In this document: piece after piece, positions 37,184 through 46,058 of the stretch
How the letters are laid out: each line of letters opens with the position of its first letter
How positions within the stretch are numbered: the first letter of the stretch is position 1
NCBI RefSeq assembly: GCF_027531025.1
Contig: NZ_JAPZQX010000003.1
Location: forward strand, 1 to 64,000
Reading direction: 5' to 3'
Length of the DNA stretch: 64,000 bases
Source: Novosphingobium sp.
GTDB taxonomy: Bacteria > Pseudomonadota > Alphaproteobacteria > Sphingomonadales > Sphingomonadaceae
Notes under the pieces: model-generated
Database searches by the model: none
Told to the model about the DNA's origin: nothing
The model's input: the letters and a program-made list of their open reading frames with translations, nothing else
Translations under genes and position numbers: made by a program

Positions 37184-37435
37184 GATAGAGTGTTCCTACA
37201 CTGATGTTTCCGGCCAAGCGGTTGGATCCGCTGGTCTTTTCTCCGCCGCGGCACCATTGCCGCCCTCCCGGTGTGGGAGAGTTTTCAGCGGGCCAAAAGG
37301 GCCGAGCCGCCACGCTGGCCCCATGCCGAACGCAGCATCCCGCCGGGCCGAAACCCCTTGGGACCGGCGGCGCTTAGGCGCGCGATCCCGCAAAAGCAAG
37401 GTTTTTCGCCGGTTTTACCGCTGCCTTAGGGGCGA
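37184..37435. other. upstream region of rpsA
   Basis: No coding frame is supported. The part next to rpsA has the ribosome binding site AGGA about 10 bases before ATG. The region is rich in GGCC-type repeats and small hairpins, and could hold the rpsA promoter and a structured leader. I could not recognise a named RNA motif. Confidence 0.45.
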
Positions 37436-37822
37436 TCAGATCGCGGGCTTGTGGCCCGGATACTTCATCGTGACGATATAGGCCGAAAGATCGCGCACCT
37501 GCTGGCGCTGGATCCGGAAATTCATCGCATCGGGATAGTTGTGCGCATCGCGCAGATAGCCGCGCAGGGTGGCGGCGGTCAGCCCTTCGCGGTTGGCGAT
37601 ATCGTCAAAGCTGGGCGCTTCGGGATTGGGCGAGGGGGCATTGGGCGTCACCGCATGACAGACGGCGCAGCGCGCCTGGGCCACGGCCAGCCCGCGCTTG
37701 GCGCTGACGGACAGCTTTGGCTCCTGAGGCCGCGAGGTCGCGGAGGAGACGGCGGCGGCCGAACCGGCGGCGAGCAGGGCAACTGCGATGAGGGCAAAGC
37801 GAGGCGTGGTGAAGCGGGGCAT
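37436..37822 (-). CDS. secreted class I cytochrome c
   Basis: The product (128 aa) has a signal peptide (MPRFTTPRFALIAVALLAAG) and one haem-binding motif, CAVCH, near residues 52-56. A Met in HNYPDAMNF near 100 is the likely distal ligand, and the C-terminal helix is VRDLSAYIVTMKY. It is a small periplasmic electron carrier or a subunit of a respiratory complex. It lies between cmk and rpsA on the same strand, 55 bases after cmk. Its redox partner is unknown. Confidence 0.85.
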   Translation of the reverse strand: MPRFTTPRFALIAVALLAAGSAAAVSSATSRPQEPKLSVSAKRGLAVAQARCAVCHAVTPNAPSPNPEAPSFDDIANREGLTAATLRGYLRDAHNYPDAMNFRIQRQQVRDLSAYIVTMKYPGHKPAI

Positions 37823-37877
37823 GGCGACAGGCTAACACCGCCACGCCGCCCCGCGCAATCGGCTTGCGACAGGTCGA

Positions 37878-38498
37878 TCAGCCGCGATGTCGTTCGGCAA
37901 TGGCGATGGCGGCGGCAATCGCCTCGTCGCGCCCCAGATCGCTGGTGTCGAGCAACACCGCGTCGGCCGCCGCCACCAGCGGAGCTTCGGCGCGGGTCCG
38001 GTCGCGCTCGTCGCGCGCCGCGAGATCGGCAGCGATATCCGCCAGAACCACGGCGCGGCCCTGGGCCTGCATTTCCCTGAAGCGCCGCTCGGCCCGGGCC
38101 GGGACCGAGGCGACAACGAACAGCTTCACTTCCGCCTCGGGCGCGATCACCGTGCCGATATCGCGCCCGTCGAGCACTGCGCCGCCCGGCTGCAGGGCAA
38201 AGGCGCGCTGCCGATCGAACAGCGCCTGACGCACCGCCGGATGGACCGAAACCCGGCTGGCCATGCCGCCGGTCGCCTCGCTGCGCAGTTCGGGATCGTC
38301 GAGCAGGCTGTCGGGGAAGGTGCAGGCGGCGAGGGCATCGGCGGGATCATCCGGATTGCCGCCGTTCAGCGCCACCTGCCGCCCGACCGCGCGATAAAGC
38401 AGCCCGGTATCAAGGTGCGGCAAGCCGAAATGGGCGGCCAGCGCCTTGGCAATCGTGCCCTTGCCCGAAGCGGTGGGTCCGTCGACAGCGATAATCAT
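37878..38498 (-). CDS. cmk: cytidylate kinase
   Basis: The product (206 aa) phosphorylates CMP and dCMP with ATP. The P-loop is DGPTASGKGTIAKALA (residues 6-21), followed by LDTGLLYRAVG and DGRDIGTVIAPEAEVKLFV. The length is close to the family norm of about 210-225. It lies between an orphan lipoprotein gene and the cytochrome c gene in the row that includes aroA and rpsA. Confidence 0.95.
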   Translation of the reverse strand: MIIAVDGPTASGKGTIAKALAAHFGLPHLDTGLLYRAVGRQVALNGGNPDDPADALAACTFPDSLLDDPELRSEATGGMASRVSVHPAVRQALFDRQRAFALQPGGAVLDGRDIGTVIAPEAEVKLFVVASVPARAERRFREMQAQGRAVVLADIAADLAARDERDRTRAEAPLVAAADAVLLDTSDLGRDEAIAAAIAIAERHRG

Positions 38499-38553
38499 GC
38501 CTGCCGCTTATCGCCTCGCTATGGGCGTGGCCAACCCTATTTGTCGAGATGGG

Positions 38554-39216
38554 TCAGTTGATCTGGAACGCGTCGATCCGGGCTTCTTCCAACTGGCCGG
38601 TCTCAGCGCTGAACAGCAGCTTCAGCCAGCCGCCATTGCGAAAACTGCCCTGGCACGCCGTCCGGCCGCCTTCACCTGCGTCTGGTCCCCGAACGCACTT
38701 GATCGCAACCTCCGGCAGGAAGGCCCGCACCCGCTTCAGCACTTCGGGCGGCTGGCGGGCGGTGCCGATGTCGAGCGCGCCAATTGCGCGGCGATCGCCG
38801 GGCTCCAGTTTGATCGACTTGATCGCCAGCACCTTGCCGCCAAAGGTATGGGCAACGCCGTTGGCGTCGGCCCAGGAACATTCGATCATGTCATCGTCAC
38901 AGATGTCGCCATTGACCAGCCGCCCGATGGCCTGCGGGCGGACGCTGGACGAGTTCAGCGCAAAGCGCGAGAAGCTGGCATCGGCGCGGCGGAACGGATC
39001 GGCCAGCCTGATCGGCGTGGCAATTGCGGTCTCGCTTGCTTCCGGCGCAGCTGGCGCGGTTCGGGTGTCGACGGTGACTGCAGGCTGTTCGGCCGGGGCC
39101 GGAGCGCCCGCCGCTTCGGTTTCAGTCGGCTTGGCCTCGGGCTGATAGACATTGCAGCCGGCCAGGCCGATGGTCAGGCCGCACAGGGCCAGTGCAAGCC
39201 GAGAGGTATATGCCAA
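38554..39216 (-). CDS. predicted lipoprotein of unknown function
   Basis: The product (220 aa) has a lipoprotein signal with lipobox LAGC (Cys21), then a Pro/Ala/Glu-rich tether of about 40 residues, then a globular domain of about 150 residues with cysteines in DICDDDMIECSW, IKCVRG and TACQGS, which suggests disulfides. Asp2-type inner-membrane retention cannot be claimed since Asn follows the Cys. I do not recognise the family. It is wedged between aroA and cmk on the same strand, 93 bases after aroA. Confidence 0.75.
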   Translation of the reverse strand: MAYTSRLALALCGLTIGLAGCNVYQPEAKPTETEAAGAPAPAEQPAVTVDTRTAPAAPEASETAIATPIRLADPFRRADASFSRFALNSSSVRPQAIGRLVNGDICDDDMIECSWADANGVAHTFGGKVLAIKSIKLEPGDRRAIGALDIGTARQPPEVLKRVRAFLPEVAIKCVRGPDAGEGGRTACQGSFRNGGWLKLLFSAETGQLEEARIDAFQIN

Positions 39217-39309
39217 GGAACGCGCTCCGCTGGTTGAGCGCCAGTCAGTGCTGCCCGCGCGGTCCGCCCGTCAATCACCCCTGCGATCCCGGTACTTCGC
39301 AGTGCCGAG

Positions 39310-40647
39310 TCAGACCAGCCCGTCAAGCAAGGCCTCGAAGGCCGGAAAGCTGGTGGCGATCGGGCGGGTATCGTCCACTTCCACCCCGGCGCGGCTGGCC
39401 AGCCCGGCCACGGCCATGCTCATGGCGATGCGGTGATCGAGGTGCGTGGCAATGGCGCCAGCAGTCCCGGGCAGGGGCTCGCCCCCGGTGCCCTCGATCA
39501 CCAGCCCGTCCCCGGTCTCGCGCACCCGCGCGCCGGCGGCGGTCAGGGCCGTGGCCATGACGGTGATCCGGTCCGATTCCTTGACGCGAAGTTCCTCAAG
39601 ACCCGATGTGACCGTGGTACCTTCCGCCAGGGCGGCGGCGACGAACAGGGCAGGAAACTCGTCGATCATGCTCGGCGCAATGGCCGGATCAACTTCAATG
39701 CCCTTCAGCGCGGAGTGGCGCACCACCAGGTCGGCCACCGGCTCGCCGCCAACCTCGCGGCGGTTCACTTCGTCGATGCTGCCGCCCATCTGGCGCAGCA
39801 CTTCGATAATCCCCGCGCGGGTCGGGTTGAGGCCAACATTCTGGATCGTCACTTCGCTGCCCGGCACAATCAGCGCGGCGACGATGAAGAAGGCGGCGGA
39901 GCTTGGGTCACCCGGCACCTCGATCGTCTGGGGCTGCAGTTCGGCCTCGCCCACCAGGCGAATCACCCGGGTGCCATCGGCCTCCACCTCGACCGACAGG
40001 TCCGCGCCAAAGCCGCGCAGCATCCGCTCGGAGTGGTCGCGGGTCGGCACCGGTTCGATCACGGTGGTGATTCCCGGCGTGTTGAGCCCGGCCAGCAGCA
40101 CCGCGCTCTTCACCTGGGCACTCGCCACCGGCAGGCGGTATTCGATCGGCACCGCGGGCAGGGCGCCGCGCACGGTCAGGGGCAGGCGGCCCCCTTCCGA
40201 TGCCTCGAACGCCGCGCCCATCCGGCTCAGCGGTTCGATCACCCGGCCCATCGGCCGCTTGGACAGGCTGGCATCGCCCACGAAGGTCGCGGCAATCGGA
40301 TGGCTGGCGACCAGACCCATCAGCAGGCGGGTGGACGTGCCGGAATTGCCCATGTCGAGCGGGGTTTCAGGCTGGAGCAGCGCGCCGACGCCGACGCCGT
40401 GGACCGACCATTCGCCATCGCCGACCCGCTGGACGCTGGCGCCCATGGCCCGCATCGCGGCCGCAGAGGACAGCACGTCTTCGCCTTCCAGCAGCCCGGT
40501 GACGCGGGTTTCACCCACGGCCAGCGCGCCCAGCATGATCGAGCGATGGCTGATCGACTTGTCCCCCGGCACGCGGATCGTGCCCTTCAGCGGCCCGGCG
40601 GGCAGGAAGCGGCGCGGCGTGGCGGATGACGGGTCGGCGTGGGACAC
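39310..40647 (-). CDS. aroA: 3-phosphoshikimate 1-carboxyvinyltransferase (EPSP synthase), class II-type
   Basis: The product (445 aa) joins PEP to shikimate 3-phosphate in the shikimate pathway. All four sequence marks of class II enzymes are present: GDKSIS (28-33), SAQVK (176-180), RDHSE (203-207) and NPTR in VGLNPTRAG. The PEP-site segment reads GNSGTSTR, with Gly103 where the strongly glyphosate-tolerant CP4 enzyme has Ala. I chose GTG 40647 because no ATG gives a complete N-terminus. A much longer frame upstream lacks similarity and would overlap the next gene. The ribosome binding site is weak, so the start is not certain. Confidence 0.93.
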   Translation of the reverse strand: MSHADPSSATPRRFLPAGPLKGTIRVPGDKSISHRSIMLGALAVGETRVTGLLEGEDVLSSAAAMRAMGASVQRVGDGEWSVHGVGVGALLQPETPLDMGNSGTSTRLLMGLVASHPIAATFVGDASLSKRPMGRVIEPLSRMGAAFEASEGGRLPLTVRGALPAVPIEYRLPVASAQVKSAVLLAGLNTPGITTVIEPVPTRDHSERMLRGFGADLSVEVEADGTRVIRLVGEAELQPQTIEVPGDPSSAAFFIVAALIVPGSEVTIQNVGLNPTRAGIIEVLRQMGGSIDEVNRREVGGEPVADLVVRHSALKGIEVDPAIAPSMIDEFPALFVAAALAEGTTVTSGLEELRVKESDRITVMATALTAAGARVRETGDGLVIEGTGGEPLPGTAGAIATHLDHRIAMSMAVAGLASRAGVEVDDTRPIATSFPAFEALLDGLV

Positions 40648-40806
40648 TTCGCAGGCTTTCGGCAGGTCTGGGACAGCCGCGCTTTGACAGCGGGCGCTCC
40701 CTATGGCAAGGCGCGCGCCGCGCTGGAGCAGGCGTAGCTCCTCTCCAATACGTATGAAGAGTTTTCCGCCCTTCGCCGCAGCGAAGGGCAGCATCGAGGA
40801 ATTGAC

Positions 40807-41124
40807 ATGGCCAAGGCTGAATGGGGCACGAAGCACGGCTGCCCGAAGTGCGGCACCCGCTTTTACGATCTGGGCAAGGATGACCCGGTGACCTGCATCG
40901 AATGCGGCTATGCCTGGCATCCCGAGCCGGTGCTGAAGTCGAAGCAGCCGATTCCCTATGAGGAAATCCAGAAGGAGAAGGTCGAGGTCGTCGAGGATGT
41001 CGATCTGGCCGATGCCGATCTGGACATCGACGAGGACGGCGATTCGCCCGACAACGACGTCGATCTGGGCGGCGACGATGACCTCGGCGTGGGCGTTGGC
41101 GACGACGACGGCGACGAGAATTAA
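40807..41124 (+). CDS. TIGR02300 (FYDLN acid) family protein
   Basis: The product (105 aa) has an N-terminal zinc-ribbon-like part with two CxxC pairs ([16 protein letters not shown] and TCIECGYAW) and a highly acidic C-terminus of alternating Asp/Glu and small residues. The FYDL signature defines the family, which is almost confined to alphaproteobacteria and often sits beside aroA, as here (divergent). Its function is not known. Confidence 0.9.
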   Translation: MAKAEWGTKHGCPKCGTRFYDLGKDDPVTCIECGYAWHPEPVLKSKQPIPYEEIQKEKVEVVEDVDLADADLDIDEDGDSPDNDVDLGGDDDLGVGVGDDDGDEN

Positions 41125-41140
41125 GAGTCGTAAAAACGCT

Positions 41141-41170
41141 CTTGCCAAGTGCGGGAGCCGCCACTAGAGG
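41141..41170 (+). promoter_or_regulatory. candidate promoter for tRNA-Ala
   Basis: CTTGCC at 41141-41146 and TAGAGG at 41165-41170 are separated by 18 bases and lie about 75 bases before the tRNA. The match to the -35/-10 consensus is moderate, so this is only a suggestion. Confidence 0.3.
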
Positions 41171-41245
41171 GGCGGCCTCGCTCGCTGGTCGGGCGGGAAG
41201 GTGAGCCTCCCGGGGTTCACCGGATGATGGTACGATGTTGGTTAC

Positions 41246-41321
41246 GGGGCCTTAGCTCAGCTGGGAGAGCGCCTGCATGGCATGCAGGAGGTCAGCGGTT
41301 CGATCCCGCTAGGCTCCACCA
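41246..41321 (+). tRNA. tRNA-Ala (anticodon GGC)
   Basis: The 76-base gene folds as a cloverleaf. The acceptor stem GGGGCCT pairs with AGGCTCC (one G-U), the D-arm is AGCTCAGCTGGGAGAGC, and the anticodon stem CCTGC/GCAGG closes the loop ATGGCAT, giving anticodon GGC, which reads GCC (alanine). The T-arm contains GGTTCGATCC. The 3' CCA is encoded. Confidence 0.97.
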
Positions 41322-41420
41322 ACATTCTGGCATCATTCCGAAGTTTGAGTATTTGAGCGGCAAGCTGGTCGGCGAGGTTTCGCCCACCGGCTTTTTTCGC
41401 GTTTCGAGGTGAACGAGCGA

Positions 41421-42872
41421 ATGTTTGACACTCTTTCAGACCGGCTTGGCAGCGTCTTTGACAAGCTGCGCGGGCGCGGTGCGCTGAATGAGGCAGACGT
41501 GCGCGAGGCGATGCGCGAAGTGCGAATCGCCCTGCTCGAAGCCGACGTTGCCCTGCCGGTCGTCCGCCGCTTCATCGATTCGGTGACAGAGCAGGCCGTG
41601 GGCCAGTCGGTGCTGAAGTCGGTCACGCCGGGCCAGCAGGTCGTCAAGATCGTCAACGACGCCCTGGTCGAGATGCTGGGCGGCACCGATGTGCCAGGCC
41701 TGGACCTCGCCGCCACGCCGCCGGTCGTGATCATGATGGTCGGCCTGCAGGGTTCGGGCAAGACCACGACCACGGCCAAGCTGGCCAAGCTGCTCAAGGA
41801 AAAGCACGGCAAGAAGGCCATGATGGCCTCGCTCGACGTCAACCGTCCGGCCGCGCAGGACCAGCTGAAGGTACTGGGCGAGCAGGTCGACGTGCTGACC
41901 CTGCCGATCATTCCGGGGCAGCAGCCGGTCGATATCGCCACCCGCGCGCTGCAGGCGGCAAAGCTGCAGGCGATCGACGTGCTGCTGCTCGACACCGCGG
42001 GCCGGCTCCACGTCGATCAGCAGCTCATGGACGAGATGCAGGCGGTCGCCGCGATCTCGGCCCCCAAAGAAGTGCTGCTGGTCGTCGATTCGCTGACCGG
42101 TCAGGACGCGGTCAACGTTGCGCAGAGCTTCACCGCCCAGGTGCCGCTGACCGGCGTCGTGCTGACCCGGATGGACGGCGATGCCCGCGGCGGTGCGGCG
42201 CTTTCCATGCGCGCGGTCACCGGCAAGCCGATCAAGTTTGCCGGGACCGGTGAAAAGCTCGACGCGCTGGAAGTGTTCCAGCCGAGCCGCGTGGCTGGTC
42301 GCATCCTCGGCATGGGCGATGTCGTCTCGATCGTCGAGCGCGCCGCCGCCGCGATCGAGGAGGAAGAGGCCGAGCGGATGGCCGCGCGGATGGCCAAGGG
42401 TCAATTCGACATGAACGACCTGCGCAGCCAGCTGCGCCAGATGCAGAAGATGGGTGGCCTCGGCGCTCTGGCCGGCATGATGCCGGGCATGAAGAAGGCC
42501 AAGCAGGCGATGGAGAACAGCGGTATGGATGATCGCGTCCTGCTCCGCATGGATGCCATCATCGGCTCGATGACCCCCAAGGAACGCGCCCGGCCCGACC
42601 TGCTTAACGCCAAGCGCAAGATCCGCATTGCCAAGGGGGCGGGCATGCAGGTCCAGGACGTCAACAAGCTGCTCAAGATGCACCAGGAAATGGAGCGCGC
42701 GATGAAGCAGATCAAGAAGATGGGCGGCCTAGCGGGTCTGGGCAAGCTGTTCGGCAAGGGTGGCCTGGGGGCCGCCATGCCGGGGCTGGGCGGACCGGGC
42801 GCGGGCGGCGGCCTGCCGGGGCTGGGCGGGGGCGGTCTGCCCTCCAACCTCAACGATTTGCTGAAGAAATAA
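41421..42872 (+). CDS. ffh: signal recognition particle protein Ffh
   Basis: The product (483 aa) is the SRP GTPase that targets nascent membrane proteins. It has the N domain (about 1-90), the G domain with GLQGSGKTTTTAKLA near 104-118, DTAGRLHVDQQL and the TRMDGDARGG block, and a Met-rich M domain binding 4.5S RNA (about 295-430). A Gly/Leu-rich tail of about 40 residues follows. I chose ATG 41421 with GAGGTG 9 bases upstream; GTG 41409 overlaps that site. It heads the rpsP-rimM cluster. Confidence 0.96.
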   Translation: MFDTLSDRLGSVFDKLRGRGALNEADVREAMREVRIALLEADVALPVVRRFIDSVTEQAVGQSVLKSVTPGQQVVKIVNDALVEMLGGTDVPGLDLAATPPVVIMMVGLQGSGKTTTTAKLAKLLKEKHGKKAMMASLDVNRPAAQDQLKVLGEQVDVLTLPIIPGQQPVDIATRALQAAKLQAIDVLLLDTAGRLHVDQQLMDEMQAVAAISAPKEVLLVVDSLTGQDAVNVAQSFTAQVPLTGVVLTRMDGDARGGAALSMRAVTGKPIKFAGTGEKLDALEVFQPSRVAGRILGMGDVVSIVERAAAAIEEEEAERMAARMAKGQFDMNDLRSQLRQMQKMGGLGALAGMMPGMKKAKQAMENSGMDDRVLLRMDAIIGSMTPKERARPDLLNAKRKIRIAKGAGMQVQDVNKLLKMHQEMERAMKQIKKMGGLAGLGKLFGKGGLGAAMPGLGGPGAGGGLPGLGGGGLPSNLNDLLKK

Positions 42873-42905
42873 CGTTTAATCTGATTTGTTCGAAAGGTAG
42901 TTCAA

Positions 42906-43397
42906 ATGTCTGTTTCCCTTCGTCTTTCGCGTGGTGGCTCGAAGAAGCGCCCGTATTACAAGATCGTCGTTGCCAACAGCCGCGCCCCGCGTGACGGCAA
43001 GTTCCTCGAGCAGGTCGGCACCTACAACCCGCTGCTCGCCAAGGACGACGCCAACCGCGTGCGCCTGGTCGAAGACCGCGTGAAGTACTGGATCGGCGTT
43101 GGCGCCCAGCCGACCGACCGCGTTGCCCGCCTGCTCGACAAGGCCGGCATCAAGGAGCGCGCGCCGACCGTGAACCCGCAGAAGGCCGAACCCGGCAAGA
43201 AGGCCAAGGAGCGCGCCGAGGAAAAGGCCGAGAAGGCCCGCGAGGCTGAAGAAGCTGCCGCCGCCGCCGCGGCTGCCGCTGCTGCTCCGGCGGTTGAGGA
43301 AGTGGTTGAGGAAGCCGCTCCGGAAGCCCCGGCTGAAGAGGCTGCTGTTGAAGAAGCTCCGGCTGCCGAAGCCACCGAAGAACAGGCTGAAGGCTAA
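42906..43397 (+). CDS. rpsP: 30S ribosomal protein S16
   Basis: The product (163 aa) has a canonical S16 core ([20 protein letters not shown], then [10 protein letters not shown]-like [15 protein letters not shown]) in the first 85 residues. The rest is a long Lys/Ala/Glu-rich extension, so the protein is nearly twice the length of E. coli S16 (82 aa). Such tails are frequent in alphaproteobacteria. The gene lies 33 bases after ffh and just before rimM. Confidence 0.96.
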   Translation: MSVSLRLSRGGSKKRPYYKIVVANSRAPRDGKFLEQVGTYNPLLAKDDANRVRLVEDRVKYWIGVGAQPTDRVARLLDKAGIKERAPTVNPQKAEPGKKAKERAEEKAEKAREAEEAAAAAAAAAAAPAVEEVVEEAAPEAPAEEAAVEEAPAAEATEEQAEG

Positions 43398-43403
43398 GCC
43401 TTG

Positions 43404-43892
43404 GTGCAGGACCGTCCAGTCACCCTTGCCGCCATCGTTGGTGCGCATGGTGTGACTGGTGAGGTACGCTTGAAGCTGTTTGGTGAAGGCGTGGAATCGC
43501 TCCGGCGGTTCCGCGCCTTCAACGCTTCGGGCCTGACCCTGGCCAAGCTGCGCGACGACGGCAAGGGCGGGGCCACCGCCCGCTTTGCCGAAGTGACCGA
43601 CCGCACTGCCGCCGAAGCGCTGCGCGGGACCCTGCTCACCGTGCCGCGCTCGGCCCTGCCGCCCCTGGCCGAGGGTGAATACTATCATGCCGACCTGATC
43701 GGCCTGCCCGCCGTCTCGACCGAGGGCGAGGCGCTAGGCGAAGTGGTCGCGGTCGAAAACTTCGGCGCGGGCGACGTGATTGAGATCGTGCGCCCCACCG
43801 GCAAGCGCTTCATGGTGCCGATGCGGCCCGAAGCCGTGCCCGAATGGGATGATTCCCGGCTGCTGGTCAGCGCCCCTTACGCGGCGGATTGA
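43404..43892 (+). CDS. rimM: ribosome maturation factor RimM
   Basis: The product (about 162 aa) binds S19 and helps 30S head maturation. The N-terminal RimM domain has TLAAIVGAHGVTGEVRLKLF and the C-terminal PRC-barrel has YYHADLIGLPAV and the late block RFMVPMRPEAVPEWD. GTG 43404 is taken as the start; the preceding TTG (43401) is also possible. Its end overlaps the end of the convergent amidase-like gene by 26 bases. In most genomes trmD follows directly; here it is displaced. Confidence 0.93.
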   Translation: MQDRPVTLAAIVGAHGVTGEVRLKLFGEGVESLRRFRAFNASGLTLAKLRDDGKGGATARFAEVTDRTAAEALRGTLLTVPRSALPPLAEGEYYHADLIGLPAVSTEGEALGEVVAVENFGAGDVIEIVRPTGKRFMVPMRPEAVPEWDDSRLLVSAPYAAD

Positions 43893-44730
43893 CCAGCTTT
43901 TCCAATTCTTTAGCGAACTGTTTCAATTCAAAGTTCTGCGGATCGTCGTGCGCATCGGGGATCCCGGCGTCGACCGTGTTGTGCTGCGCGGGGATCAGCC
44001 AGTTCCCGGCCCGCGCACTGGCATAGACGTAAAGCGCGGCCAGCATCCGGTACTGGTCTTTGGTAAAGCCGGGCTTCGGGCCATAGGTGCGGGCCCGCGT
44101 TGTCGCGCCCGGCATGAAGCGGCGCGGCTGGACCGTCTCGATGTGCACCATCCGGCCCCGGGCGCGCGGGCCGACAACGCGGCTCTCCAGCTTGGTTGCC
44201 CGCCACGCTTCCTGAAAATCGTGGCCAGCCCAGATCTGCCCCACCCGGTTCAGGAAGATGTGCGCCACCGGCGCCTTGGCGAAAGTGCCATCCATGTAGG
44301 GGGTGAAGTCGTTGACTTTCCAGTCCTGGTTCAGGCGCTTGGGGAACGGCTCATTGGCATAAAACGGCGTCGAGGTGTCGTGGATCACGAAGTAAAGCGC
44401 CGGCAGTCCCTCTTCGGTGCGGGAAATCGGCGCATCGGCCCACTGCGCAGCATAGGCGCGATAGGGTTCGGGAAAGGCGGCGATGGCCGCCGCCTTCTGC
44501 GCGGCGGTGGGCGCGCCTTCGCCTTCCATCAGGGTGCGGATCACCGGGGGCAGCGGCTGGGGCTTGCGCACGGCCAGCGGCTCGATCTTGCGTAGCAGGC
44601 AGGTGGCCTGTTCCACCCGGCTCCCAGCAAAGGTCAGCGTCTCGCGGCTGAACCGGCATTCGCCGATTTCCTCGGCAGCCGCGGGCGCAGCAATGGCAAG
44701 GAGCAGGGGCAGCAGGGAGAGGTGCTTCAT
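43867..44730 (-). CDS. secreted N-acetylmuramoyl-L-alanine amidase-like protein
   Basis: The product (287 aa) has a signal peptide ([20 protein letters not shown]). The remainder resembles peptidoglycan amidases of the Amidase_2/PGRP type: [11 protein letters not shown] would hold the first zinc His, [18 protein letters not shown] the middle strand, [20 protein letters not shown] the helix, and [18 protein letters not shown] the second His/Asp ligands. The similarity is judged by eye, so the exact activity is uncertain. It lies opposite to and between rimM and trmD, breaking the usual rpsP-rimM-trmD-rplS operon, and shares a control region with trmD. Confidence 0.6.
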   Translation of the reverse strand: MKHLSLLPLLLAIAAPAAAEEIGECRFSRETLTFAGSRVEQATCLLRKIEPLAVRKPQPLPPVIRTLMEGEGAPTAAQKAAAIAAFPEPYRAYAAQWADAPISRTEEGLPALYFVIHDTSTPFYANEPFPKRLNQDWKVNDFTPYMDGTFAKAPVAHIFLNRVGQIWAGHDFQEAWRATKLESRVVGPRARGRMVHIETVQPRRFMPGATTRARTYGPKPGFTKDQYRMLAALYVYASARAGNWLIPAQHNTVDAGIPDAHDDPQNFELKQFAKELEKLVNPPRKGR

Positions 44731-44758
44731 GTCCCGCACTGTTCCCCGGTGCGTGGGG

Positions 44759-44782
44759 CGGTGCAAGAGTTCAATTGCACCG
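44759..44782. promoter_or_regulatory. perfect inverted repeat before trmD
   Basis: CGGTGCAA at 44759-44766 and TTGCACCG at 44775-44782 form an 8-bp perfect stem around the loop GAGTTCAA. It sits in the 81 bases between the divergent amidase-like and trmD genes, 29 bases before the trmD start. It could be an operator for both, or a leader hairpin in trmD mRNA. Confidence 0.5.
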
Positions 44783-44811
44783 GGGCAGCCAATCTGGGAA
44801 AGGCCTGCCCC

Positions 44812-45549
44812 ATGACCTTTGCCGCCACTGTCCTGACCCTTTACCCCGAGATGTTCCCGGGGCCGCTTGGCATCTCGCTGGCCGGGCGGGCGCGGGACGA
44901 GGGGAAGTGGTCGCTCGATACTGTCCAAATCCGCGATTTCGCGATCGACAAGCACAAGACCGTCGATGACACGCCGGCCGGCGGGGGTGCGGGGATGGTA
45001 CTGCGGGTCGATGTGCTGGCTGCCGCGATTGACCATGCCCGCGCAGCCCATCCAGACTGCCCGGTGATTGCCATGACCCCGCGTGGGCGTCCGTTGACTC
45101 AGGCCCGCGTGCGCGCGCTGGCAGCGGGGCCTGGCGTCACGATCCTGTGCGGCCGATTCGAGGGATTCGACGAGCGGATCTTCGAGGGACGCCAGGTCGA
45201 GGAAGTCTCGATCGGCGACATCGTGCTGTCGGGCGGAGAGCCGGCGGCACTGATGCTGCTCGACGCTTGCATTCGGCTGCTTCCCGGCGTAATGGGCGCG
45301 CCTTCGAGTGGGTCCGAAGAATCGTTCGAGAACGGTTTGTTGGAATATCCTCACTATACCCGACCCCAGGAATGGGAAGGGCGCACGATCCCTGAAGTGC
45401 TGCGATCGGGGGATCATGCGAAGATCGCGGCTTGGCGCAAAGCCCAGTCCGAGGTCGATACACGGTCACGCAGGCCGGATCTTTGGGAGCGTCATGAGGG
45501 CGCTCGGGTCCAGTCTGCCTCTGGCGCGCGGCGTGAAAAGAAGGACTGA
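44812..45549 (+). CDS. trmD: tRNA (guanine-N1)-methyltransferase TrmD
   Basis: The product (245 aa) methylates G37 of tRNAs next to the anticodon, preventing frameshifts. Trefoil-knot SPOUT motifs are [24 protein letters not shown] (near 113-124) and [19 protein letters not shown]. The C-terminal domain has [19 protein letters not shown] 44812 gives the usual N-terminus ([13 protein letters not shown]). rplS follows after 5 bases. Confidence 0.96.
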   Translation: MTFAATVLTLYPEMFPGPLGISLAGRARDEGKWSLDTVQIRDFAIDKHKTVDDTPAGGGAGMVLRVDVLAAAIDHARAAHPDCPVIAMTPRGRPLTQARVRALAAGPGVTILCGRFEGFDERIFEGRQVEEVSIGDIVLSGGEPAALMLLDACIRLLPGVMGAPSSGSEESFENGLLEYPHYTRPQEWEGRTIPEVLRSGDHAKIAAWRKAQSEVDTRSRRPDLWERHEGARVQSASGARREKKD

Positions 45550-45554
45550 GGATC

Positions 45555-45923
45555 ATGAACCTGATCCAGCAGATCGAGGCCGAGGAAATTGCCAAGGCCG
45601 CCAAGGATATTCCGGAGTTTCGCCCCGGTGACACCGTGCGCGTCGGCGTGAAGGTGATCGAAGGCGATCGTGCCCGCGTGCAGGCTTTCGAAGGCGTGTG
45701 CATCGCCCGGGCCAACAAGGGCATCGGCAGCAACTTCACCGTCCGCAAGATGAGCTTCGGCGAAGGCGTGGAGCGTGTGTTCCCGCTCTACTCGCCCAAC
45801 ATCGACAGCATTACCCTCGTCCGCAAGGGCGTGGTGCGTCGGGCCAAGCTCTATTACCTGCGTGGCCGCACCGGCAAGCGCGCTCGCATCGCCGAGCGCC
45901 GCGATGTGCGCAACGACGCCTGA
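45555..45923 (+). CDS. rplS: 50S ribosomal protein L19
   Basis: The product (122 aa) is a standard L19 at the 30S-50S interface. It shows [40 protein letters not shown] and the C-terminal [19 protein letters not shown]. It is the last gene of the translation cluster and is followed by a terminator. Confidence 0.97.
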   Translation: MNLIQQIEAEEIAKAAKDIPEFRPGDTVRVGVKVIEGDRARVQAFEGVCIARANKGIGSNFTVRKMSFGEGVERVFPLYSPNIDSITLVRKGVVRRAKLYYLRGRTGKRARIAERRDVRNDA

Positions 45924-45946
45924 TCGCCCGATCAGCGCTGAATTCG

Positions 45947-45979
45947 AAAGGGCTCCAACCGCTGGTTGGGGCCCTTTCT
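45947..45979 (+). terminator. intrinsic terminator after rplS
   Basis: AAAGGGCTCCAACC at 45947-45960 pairs with GGTTGGGGCCCTTT at 45964-45977 (one G-U) around GCT, followed by CT. It lies 23 bases past the rplS stop. Confidence 0.88.
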
Positions 45980-46000
45980 GTACCGGTATCGGAATGTGAG

Positions 46001-46028
46001 TTGCTGTAGTAATACACTATGCTAGTAT
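46001..46028 (+). promoter_or_regulatory. candidate sigma-70-type promoter for the DUF418 gene
   Basis: TTGCTG at 46001-46006 and TAGTAT at 46023-46028 are spaced by 16 bases in a locally AT-rich stretch (46007-46030) between the rplS terminator and the DUF418 gene. The position and composition fit a promoter; the match to consensus is moderate. Confidence 0.45.
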
Positions 46029-46058
46029 ACCTCTTCCTTTTGGATGGGGAGAGTTTGT

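Noticed and set aside
37184-37435. Named riboswitch or S1 leader motif before rpsA
   Set aside because: Several small hairpins can be drawn, but none matches a motif I can recognise, and GC-rich DNA gives such hairpins by chance.
40648-41148. N-terminal extension of AroA by about 165 residues
   Set aside because: The extension is antisense to the FYDLN-acid gene and has no similarity to EPSP synthase; a GTG at 40647 gives a normal enzyme.
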